Virus record (IMG/VR): IMGVR_UViG_3300019758_000002 | Coordinates: 1-43,386 of that record | Origin: a virus | DNA: 43,386 nt | Strand: one strand, 5' to 3' | Shown: in pieces, positions 38,121 through 43,386 of the stretch | How the letters are laid out: the number at the start of each line of letters is the position of its first letter | Numbering within the stretch: the first letter of the stretch is position 1 | Position numbers and translations under genes: made by a program | Notes under the pieces: model-generated | The model's input: the letters and a program-made list of their open reading frames with translations, nothing else | Database searches by the model: none | What the model was told of the DNA's origin: nothing

Positions 38121-39059
38121 TTAAACGTTCTGTTCGGTTCCATCGAGGAAGTTGTAGCTTGTCACAACCGGGACACCGTTCCAACTCGCAACCTGACGAT
38201 CGTATTTCTTGTTTGCCGGATCCATCTGCAAAGCAGCAACCTTGTACTTAAACAAGCGGTTAAGCACTTTCTGGTGCATAAACAGCTGTGTGTAAGCGTC
38301 TGTTGCGCGAATGTCGGAAAGCATGTCGTCAATTTTAGTAGCAATCAGCTCTCTCGAAGCCTCAGTTGCAAAGTCTGCGGTAATGTCAATGTTGACAAGA
38401 GCACCAATCGTCTTAGGAGAAGCCATCTGCACACCGAGGTGAGATTTGTAGCGTCCACCGTAGACAAGAACGCCGTTAGAGTTCTTGTAAATAGAACCAC
38501 CGTTGATCGGGCTGAAATTGAGCATTGCGCCCTGTCCAAATCCTTTAGGATTATACAACCCACAGGTAGTGCCCGGCTCGTAACGAACGGCGATGATTGA
38601 ATAGTTCTGGTTTGAAGAGCCAGTGCCCTTGTACAAAAGCTTTTTGTTTGCCTCTCCGTTTTTGATAACAAAAGCGCGAAGACGATTGTAAAGGACATGC
38701 TTCTCTGCATCCATGCCAAATTTAGAAAAGATCGACTGTTCTTTTTTGGCAAGGTAAGCCCCCATTCCACCAAACTGCTGAATCGCATCCTCACCCCTTT
38801 CGATGATTCCACCGAACAAATCAAGGTCTACCTTTTTCAGTTCGGTATCAACATCGATAGCGGAAAGAGGGGCATCCATTTTAACGAGAGAAGGACCATT
38901 GATCTCGGTTACCTCTTCGTAGGCGTTCCAAAGCCCATGGCTTGCCTCTTCAAAAGGCATGGAATCAATAATTGGTGCTTCTTCAGTCAGGTAATTAACC
39001 TGAAGCGGCTGCTTCTTGGCAAGCTCGACTGAAATTTCCTTAAGTGTTTTTGTAGCCAT
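38121..39059 (-). CDS. Major capsid protein
   Basis: A 312-aa shell subunit by position (after scaffold, before cement) and size. It begins MATKTLKEISVELAKKQPLQ and has a long helical segment (DAIQQFGGMGAYLAKKEQ) and a late QLFMHQKVLNRLFKYK helix, in keeping with the HK97-fold capsids of BPP-1-like phages. An AAGGAG site is present upstream. Confidence 0.87.
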   Translation of the reverse strand: MATKTLKEISVELAKKQPLQVNYLTEEAPIIDSMPFEEASHGLWNAYEEVTEINGPSLVKMDAPLSAIDVDTELKKVDLDLFGGIIERGEDAIQQFGGMGAYLAKKEQSIFSKFGMDAEKHVLYNRLRAFVIKNGEANKKLLYKGTGSSNQNYSIIAVRYEPGTTCGLYNPKGFGQGAMLNFSPINGGSIYKNSNGVLVYGGRYKSHLGVQMASPKTIGALVNIDITADFATEASRELIATKIDDMLSDIRATDAYTQLFMHQKVLNRLFKYKVAALQMDPANKKYDRQVASWNGVPVVTSYNFLDGTEQNV

Positions 39060-39070
39060 TTAAACGCTCC

Positions 39071-39835
39071 TTAAACGGGTGTTTTGTAAAAGTTTCCATA
39101 ATACTCTTTCGGGTCCATCGGCTTTTCTTCTCCTCCAAATGCGGAGACATCAGAAATATCAGCTTCCCCGAAAGAGGGCCGAAGGAGTGCCATTGCCTCG
39201 ATAAAAGCAGCATTGCTGTGCAATCCGGCTTTAACCGCTCCAGAAAGTCTACCTTCCATTTTTTTATCTAAAAACGACACAGATTCCTTGGCTGCTTGGA
39301 CCTTCGGAGCATAGTCGTCTTTAAAGACCTCTTTTAACTGGGATATGTTTGATTCAACATATTCGTCATATCCTTCGCGGTCTTTTTCGCTGTACCATTC
39401 AGCAAACTTTGTTGCCTGTTCTTTTGTAAGCTGAGCTTCAACAGCAAATTCCTTGAATCCGTCAACGTCCTGTTCCCTGAGCTGAACCCCGTCTGCAAGC
39501 TCGATCTGGACATCATCAGCTTTTTCTAGCGGTTTGTATCCAGCTCCGCGCTCAAAAACTTTTGCCGCATCTTCTGCTGACAAATCTTTGACCTTGTCGT
39601 GCATTTCAGGAGGCAATCCAGCATACCACTCTGAGGGTTTAGGGCTTTCATCGGCAGAAGGCTTATTACCCTGTTCTGGTTCACCGCCGACAGAGGTGTC
39701 TCCAGATGGCGGTTCTTCTCCGTTTAAAATACCATCGGGTTGGGCTGGAGCTTCTGATCCACCCTCGTCTCCCACGATCCCAAACATTACAGGATTGATG
39801 TTTTTAAGGAGTGAGTTTTTAAAAAGTTTTTTCAT
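39071..39835 (-). CDS. Capsid scaffolding protein
   Basis: A 254-aa very acidic protein with a disordered Pro/Glu/Gly N-terminal third (PSGDTSVGGEPEQGNKPS) and a helical remainder. PEMHDKVKDLSAEDAAKVFE is a common scaffold motif, and a coiled C-terminal part follows. It lies directly before the major capsid gene, as scaffolds do, and should leave the prohead during maturation. Confidence 0.82.
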   Translation of the reverse strand: MKKLFKNSLLKNINPVMFGIVGDEGGSEAPAQPDGILNGEEPPSGDTSVGGEPEQGNKPSADESPKPSEWYAGLPPEMHDKVKDLSAEDAAKVFERGAGYKPLEKADDVQIELADGVQLREQDVDGFKEFAVEAQLTKEQATKFAEWYSEKDREGYDEYVESNISQLKEVFKDDYAPKVQAAKESVSFLDKKMEGRLSGAVKAGLHSNAAFIEAMALLRPSFGEADISDVSAFGGEEKPMDPKEYYGNFYKTPV

Positions 39836-39837
39836 TT

Positions 39838-40182
39838 TTATTCCTCGCTGTCTAAATTTTTTCGCTCTTCTCTGAGTTCATCCTTTAAACCAACTACCAT
39901 AAGCCGAATAGCGGCAGATGGTTCTGCTGCACATATTTCAAGCATACGGCTGTTGCCGTAGTCAGCCAATGCAGCTCTTCGATAAATTTCAGGCGAATCG
40001 CAAAACTTGTTGCTCAACTGGGTTTCATTTATCCAGTGACGGAGAACCCGTACCCCCGCAGAAGTTGAAAGAACTTCTTTAAGGTCGTCCATATAAATTA
40101 TAGCTCGGGCCTCGCGGTCCTCAATCTCTTCTTGAGCTAAGGACTCTGGGTCAAGCGTCAAAATTTCGTCTCTATTGATCAC
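39838..40182 (-). CDS. Bbp19-like late protein
   Basis: A 114-aa helical protein between portal and scaffold, matching the Bbp19 type of BPP-1: an EEIEDREARAIIYMDDLKEV N-terminus, then GVRVLRHWINETQL and YGNSRMLEICAAEPS. Function in capsid assembly unknown. It overlaps the portal gene by 11 bp. Confidence 0.72.
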   Translation of the reverse strand: MINRDEILTLDPESLAQEEIEDREARAIIYMDDLKEVLSTSAGVRVLRHWINETQLSNKFCDSPEIYRRAALADYGNSRMLEICAAEPSAAIRLMVVGLKDELREERKNLDSEE

Positions 40183-41845
40183 TGCCTATCCCCGCAATTT
40201 TTGCAGCCTGACCACTCAAAGAATCAGGTGTCGTTTTTATTTCGCCAGCTGTTTTACCAGCCTGTAATCCAGCTTGCATTGTTTGCATTTGCTGCATAGC
40301 CTGTTGTGCTTTGAGTCGCTGCTCTCTCACCATAGCCACTTGATCGTCCGAGGCCACGACGCCAGAGGGCGTTCCAAGGTTTTGCGCCATTTCATCCACA
40401 GCCTGATCTAAATCGAGCTTATCCATTATTTCAGGATAGACATTAGCCACGCTCCCGGCGAATTCCACAATACCCATAATTGAATTGCGGTCTGCGCTTT
40501 TCTGTGCTTGAGCCAACAGGGACAAGTATTCTATGTTCAACACATCGCCCTGAATTGCTTCTGGCGGTTCAGGCAAAAGGTTTTTACGAAACAGAATAGA
40601 AAAAAGCCTACTTAACAGAGGGTCAAGCACAGTATTCTGCAAACGCTGAACGACTGGCCCCATTTCGAGCATTTTTTCCTGTCTACGCTCAATAATTTCT
40701 GTAGCTGTTACCCCGCTTCGATTTTCTCCTGTAAACATTCTGAAAATGTCCTTAAAGAAATGAGCTTCAATTGTTGGGACAACAACTTCATCTGTCCACT
40801 GCTTAATCGGTCCAAAAACAGCGGGGTTTATCTGATAAAGAGGCCCATACGAAGCTGGATCGGAAACGTCAACTTGGTTTTGGGCAGAAGGCATCAGGTT
40901 TAAACGCCCAGAATAACCAGATGGAACTTTCATCGGAGGAAACAAAGTTAAGTGAGCTCCTTTGATCATCGCTTTAGCTTGCTGCTGTAGCTGCAAAATA
41001 TCTGGTATTGTATCAATTCCGGGGCAAGTTGGGCTGTAAACGTCCTGCCCATACTGGAACCAATGAGCGCATAAATGCGGAAATTCTTCGTACCCACTTT
41101 CTTCGAGAAAGCCCTCATCGTCTGGTGCAGAAGATTCAATCACATATGATGCAAACGGCAAGTTTTTATTGTCTACCGCATCAATGTTGTAATCCTTTCG
41201 GGGCATTACAAAATGATAACAAGTTACAATCTCGTTGGAATTCTTCTCATACAACGATTTGCACTTCGAAGACATCTTGTTTTCGCCATACTTTTCTTTT
41301 ATTTGTCTGGCTGTAAAGTTTACAGACCAGCAAACCGTATCGACTCGGCCTCGACTATTTAGAGACCAATAAAAAGAGCCGATAGGAAAATGAGTAAATC
41401 TAACAACATCTTCATCATCTTCGGACATGAGAACATCAAAAAGGCCAAAAGGGCCAAGTTCTGTATAAGCTGCTCCCATAACATCATAAAAATTTGACTG
41501 AGCTAGAACCTGATACATAGTCCTTTCTACGTCCGAAAACCATTTTGAAACGCCTGAAAGTTCCGTTTTGGATGAATCAGAGGGAAGCCACCTGAACCAT
41601 TTTTGTGCGGGAGGGGTTAAACCGGACATGAAGCCGGTAGCCAACGTCCTGTTTGCAAGCTGTGCCGTGGACATTATGACTTTCTGTGCGCGTTTGTCCC
41701 CTGTGCCATCTTGGCGGCTCTCTCCTTCAAAACAACCCAATTCTGGCAAAATATAGTCGCGCACCTCTCTCAGCTTGCTACCGACCTGATTGTCGAAAGT
41801 GCTTTTCATTTGAGAGTGGAGTTTGCGAAGTTTTTTAGCATTCAT
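40172..41845 (-). CDS. Portal protein (head-tail connector family)
   Basis: A 557-aa portal of the podovirus head-tail connector type. The N-terminus carries the characteristic YILPELGCFEGES, then STAQLANRTLATGFMSGLTP and KWFRWLPSD. A middle ENRSGVTATEIIERRQEKML segment and a Gln-rich C-terminus (RLKAQQAMQQMQTMQAGLQA) complete it. It forms the dodecameric channel for DNA entry and exit and initiates the prohead. Confidence 0.93.
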   Translation of the reverse strand: MNAKKLRKLHSQMKSTFDNQVGSKLREVRDYILPELGCFEGESRQDGTGDKRAQKVIMSTAQLANRTLATGFMSGLTPPAQKWFRWLPSDSSKTELSGVSKWFSDVERTMYQVLAQSNFYDVMGAAYTELGPFGLFDVLMSEDDEDVVRFTHFPIGSFYWSLNSRGRVDTVCWSVNFTARQIKEKYGENKMSSKCKSLYEKNSNEIVTCYHFVMPRKDYNIDAVDNKNLPFASYVIESSAPDDEGFLEESGYEEFPHLCAHWFQYGQDVYSPTCPGIDTIPDILQLQQQAKAMIKGAHLTLFPPMKVPSGYSGRLNLMPSAQNQVDVSDPASYGPLYQINPAVFGPIKQWTDEVVVPTIEAHFFKDIFRMFTGENRSGVTATEIIERRQEKMLEMGPVVQRLQNTVLDPLLSRLFSILFRKNLLPEPPEAIQGDVLNIEYLSLLAQAQKSADRNSIMGIVEFAGSVANVYPEIMDKLDLDQAVDEMAQNLGTPSGVVASDDQVAMVREQRLKAQQAMQQMQTMQAGLQAGKTAGEIKTTPDSLSGQAAKIAGIGSDQ

Positions 41846-41847
41846 AT

Positions 41848-42057
41848 TTACCCGCCCAAGATTCCCTGCTCTTGAACCTTAGCTGAACCAAGAGAATCTT
41901 CTTGTGTCAAAATTGTTTGTTTTTGTCCGGCTGCTACAATTTTCGCTTGATCGCGTTTTTTCTTCTTAGCCTCTTCGGAGTTCAAGTCTTCCTTTGGTGG
42001 GGCTGGTTCTGGTGCGGCAGGTGCAGCAGTCGGAGTTTTAGAGCTTCCTCCTCCCAT
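41848..42057 (-). CDS. Small late protein, duplicate B (69 aa)
   Basis: The start at 42057 (MGGGSSKTPTAAPAAPEPAP) has GGGAGG upstream and begins just after the previous stop. It ends KQTILTQEDSLGSAKVQEQG-ILGG, the same pattern as the gene upstream. Low-complexity Pro/Ala N-terminus and Lys-rich centre. Small proteins ending with T-x-ILT...LGG are common before podovirus portals. The function is unknown. An earlier in-frame ATG would read through copy A out of frame and is rejected. Confidence 0.68.
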   Translation of the reverse strand: MGGGSSKTPTAAPAAPEPAPPKEDLNSEEAKKKKRDQAKIVAAGQKQTILTQEDSLGSAKVQEQGILGG

Positions 42058-42058
42058 T

Positions 42059-42271
42059 TTATTTGCCTCCCATAATGCCAAGAGATTTTGTTTTAGGCTG
42101 TCCTTCCGCCCCGTCTTCATTCGTGAGAATAGTCTGCCGTCTCCCGATGTTTTTCTTTTCTCTGGCGGCGGCTGCTGCTTTTTCTTTTTCTGACTTTTCA
42201 TCAAAATCACGCTCTCTCGGCATTTCAGGTGGGGCCTGAGGAGCCGGGATACTCGGTGTTTGTTTACCCAT
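42059..42271 (-). CDS. Small late protein, duplicate A (70 aa)
   Basis: Begins MGKQTPSIPAPQAPPEMPRE, then an acidic/basic helix, and ends RRQTILTNEDGAEGQPKTKS-LGIMGGK. It shares the QTILTxED...LGI(M)GG tail with the next gene and the Pro-rich N-terminus, so the two are tandem duplicates. Confidence 0.7.
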   Translation of the reverse strand: MGKQTPSIPAPQAPPEMPRERDFDEKSEKEKAAAAAREKKNIGRRQTILTNEDGAEGQPKTKSLGIMGGK

Positions 42272-42788
42272 TTGTCACCTCTGCTGTTTTTACTGTAAGA
42301 ATTCCGTCCCGGACTTTTCCCCTGATAACAAAAGCATTTGGGATGCGTGCCAGAGTAACAAAGCCCAGACTTTTAACAAGTTTCCGTGCAGATCGATAGG
42401 CATACGGCAAAAAACCTAGCAACGAATCTACATAACCACTACCAATTAACCAATTGCATACAAATTCGCCAATGTCAAAACTTTGGCAGAAGTAGGCTCT
42501 AAACACACAGAAATGGAGTAAAGCAGTCCGGCCTGTAAAACCATTGAGCCAGCAAAATGCTACGGGTTCGCTTGTTTCATTATCAAATATAGCTATAAAA
42601 CAATTCTCGGCACTTTTAACAAAAGAAACAAAATCTTCCTCTGTAAAACATGGATTGTCATGAAAAACGGATCTGATCAAATCATCTTTAACCGCCGTCC
42701 TGTATAGAGTTCTCATTTGCGAATCTGTTACGTTGTGCTGTCCATTAACGTGAAGTTTCATGTAAAACTTAGAAGCGCAAGGGGTCAT
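42264..42788 (-). CDS. GNAT acetyltransferase-like protein
   Basis: A 174-aa protein between terL and the small late genes. It has a GNAT-like order: helix LYRTAVKDDLIRSVFHD, strand FIAIFDNETSEPVAFCWLNG, TALLHFCVFRAYFC, and a final YRSARKLVKSLGFVTLAR like the acetyl-CoA-binding end. Such proteins at this locus are frequent in podoviruses but their substrate is unknown. The ATG at 42788 has AGGAG about 9 nt upstream and overlaps the terL end by 20 bp. Confidence 0.72.
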   Translation of the reverse strand: MTPCASKFYMKLHVNGQHNVTDSQMRTLYRTAVKDDLIRSVFHDNPCFTEEDFVSFVKSAENCFIAIFDNETSEPVAFCWLNGFTGRTALLHFCVFRAYFCQSFDIGEFVCNWLIGSGYVDSLLGFLPYAYRSARKLVKSLGFVTLARIPNAFVIRGKVRDGILTVKTAEVTNG

Positions 42789-43386
42789 ATTCTGTCTCTC
42801 CTGTTTCAAATCTTTGCGCCGCTCCTTGAGAAATAGGCTCTGCAAATGTCAAGGCCACACTGTCTGCCTCGTCTGGAGAAGCCTCTCCTCTCTTTTTCAT
42901 ATCGTCTTTGCTCTCAAGGATAACTTGTCCCGAGGGGGTGAACCCGTATTCAACTGAGGTCATGGCAGACTCGAGTTCTGGGTCAATCGGTATGTCAGGG
43001 GAAATAGCAAGCCACTCTTTCATGTTTCCCCACATTTCAGCGCGCTTATTTTTGTACTTTTTGTTAAGCGGCTTTCCTCCGGCTTGAACGTCAATAACTC
43101 TATACCCCAGTTGCCTGAGTCTATCGACTACACCTGCGCCAAGTCCAACCCCATCGACAAACACTGCATCTGGTTTAAATTCATCAATTTCTTGGGCACA
43201 CAAGCCTGAAAAAGTCATAAGATCAATTGACCTAAACTTTTTCTGAGGCCACATTTTGCGCCCCTGTCTACGAGTAATAACGCTCTGATCATCGCCGAAT
43301 CTGGCAACGTCAATGCCTAAAGTTTTAGGAGCAAACCCCCAAATGTCCTCGGTCAGTGAGTTTTGCTGTGCTGACCTCACCAAATC
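42769..43386 (-). CDS. terL: Terminase large subunit, C-terminal part
   Basis: This is the continuation of the gene from 1-978. The last 164 unique codons run from 43263 to 42769, and the preceding bases to 43386 are the repeated copy. It holds the rest of the RNase H-like nuclease: GIDVARFGDD (in the repeat), an AVFVDGVGLGAGVVDRL strand with a second acidic residue, and DEADSVALTFAEP near the end. GQVILESKDDMKKRG precedes the last motif. Confidence 0.95.
   Translation of the reverse strand, partial: DLVRSAQQNSLTEDIWGFAPKTLGIDVARFGDDQSVITRRQGRKMWPQKKFRSIDLMTFSGLCAQEIDEFKPDAVFVDGVGLGAGVVDRLRQLGYRVIDVQAGGKPLNKKYKNKRAEMWGNMKEWLAISPDIPIDPELESAMTSVEYGFTPSGQVILESKDDMKKRGEASPDEADSVALTFAEPISQGAAQRFETGETEYDPLRF
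43264..43386. repeat. Direct terminal repeat, right copy
   Basis: Identical to 1-123. See that entry: the closing overlap of a circular sequence or a terminal redundancy within terL. Confidence 0.97.

Noticed and set aside
42058-42210. 120-aa version of the second small pre-portal protein
   Set aside because: The extra 51 residues are the out-of-frame reading of the first duplicate; the ATG at 42057 has a GGGAGG site.
1-43386. tRNA genes and CRISPR arrays
   Set aside because: No cloverleaf with a GTTCRA-type arm and no regularly spaced repeats were seen; the iterons at 12919-12966 are tandem without spacers.

Overview
The window is a complete, circularly closed genome of a short-tailed (podovirus-like) double-stranded DNA phage, unit length 43,263 bp. 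The first 123 bases recur exactly as the last 123, and the large terminase gene reads through that junction without a break. The structural genes follow the order known from podoviruses and are closest in recognisable families to Bordetella phage BPP-1 (Bbp16- and Bbp19-type proteins beside a portal of the head-tail connector family). The ejection and tail genes have T7 counterparts (gp11-, gp12- and gp14-like). The host is not identifiable from the sequence. SSB, secretion signals, lipobox and strong GGAGG ribosome sites fit a Gram-negative bacterium. I see no integrase, full CI-type repressor, DNA polymerase, RNA polymerase, tRNA or CRISPR.

Layout. (1) Minus strand, 16142 down to 2024: early genes. 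From the switch outwards these are HTH regulators, small unknown genes, a replication module (DUF6291-HNH protein, winged-helix initiator containing iterons, DnaB-N-like protein, RecA-fold ATPase), a VRR-NUC nuclease, a lysis-like group (DUF5675, small membrane proteins, 3-TM holin-like), a run of tiny genes, two DNA methyltransferases, RHH regulators, and a small terminase subunit that carries an inserted HNH nuclease domain. (2) Plus strand, 16272-20254: recombination operon (ERF annealing protein, YqaJ exonuclease, SSB, Rad50/SbcC-like ATPase), divergent from the early operon across a short promoter/operator region. (3) Minus strand, 978 through the junction to 20316: the late operon, in order TerL, acetyltransferase-like, two tandem-duplicated small proteins, portal, Bbp19-like, scaffold, major capsid, cement, small protein, adaptor, nozzle, three or four ejection proteins, tailspike, a very large tail protein and a tail fibre. 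(4) A plus-strand membrane-protein cassette (1085-1804) lies inverted between terS and terL and ends in a bidirectional terminator. A lone plus-strand gene (8415-8669) has its own promoter and terminator.

The most unusual items are non-coding. A promoter- and terminator-bounded RNA of about 177 nt (5975-6151, minus) has a long-range closing helix and carries the 16S anti-Shine-Dalgarno sequence. A leader in the tail operon (25818-25922, minus) has two hairpins whose loops are perfectly complementary over six bases, the second being a terminator immediately before a ribosome site. Three HTH genes sit 6-7 nt behind good -10 boxes with no ribosome site, which predicts leaderless mRNAs. Other points of interest are the HNH domains grafted into two unrelated phage proteins, a lambda-O-like origin inside the initiator gene, a replicative helicase apparently split in two genes, and a gene interrupted by an in-frame UGA.
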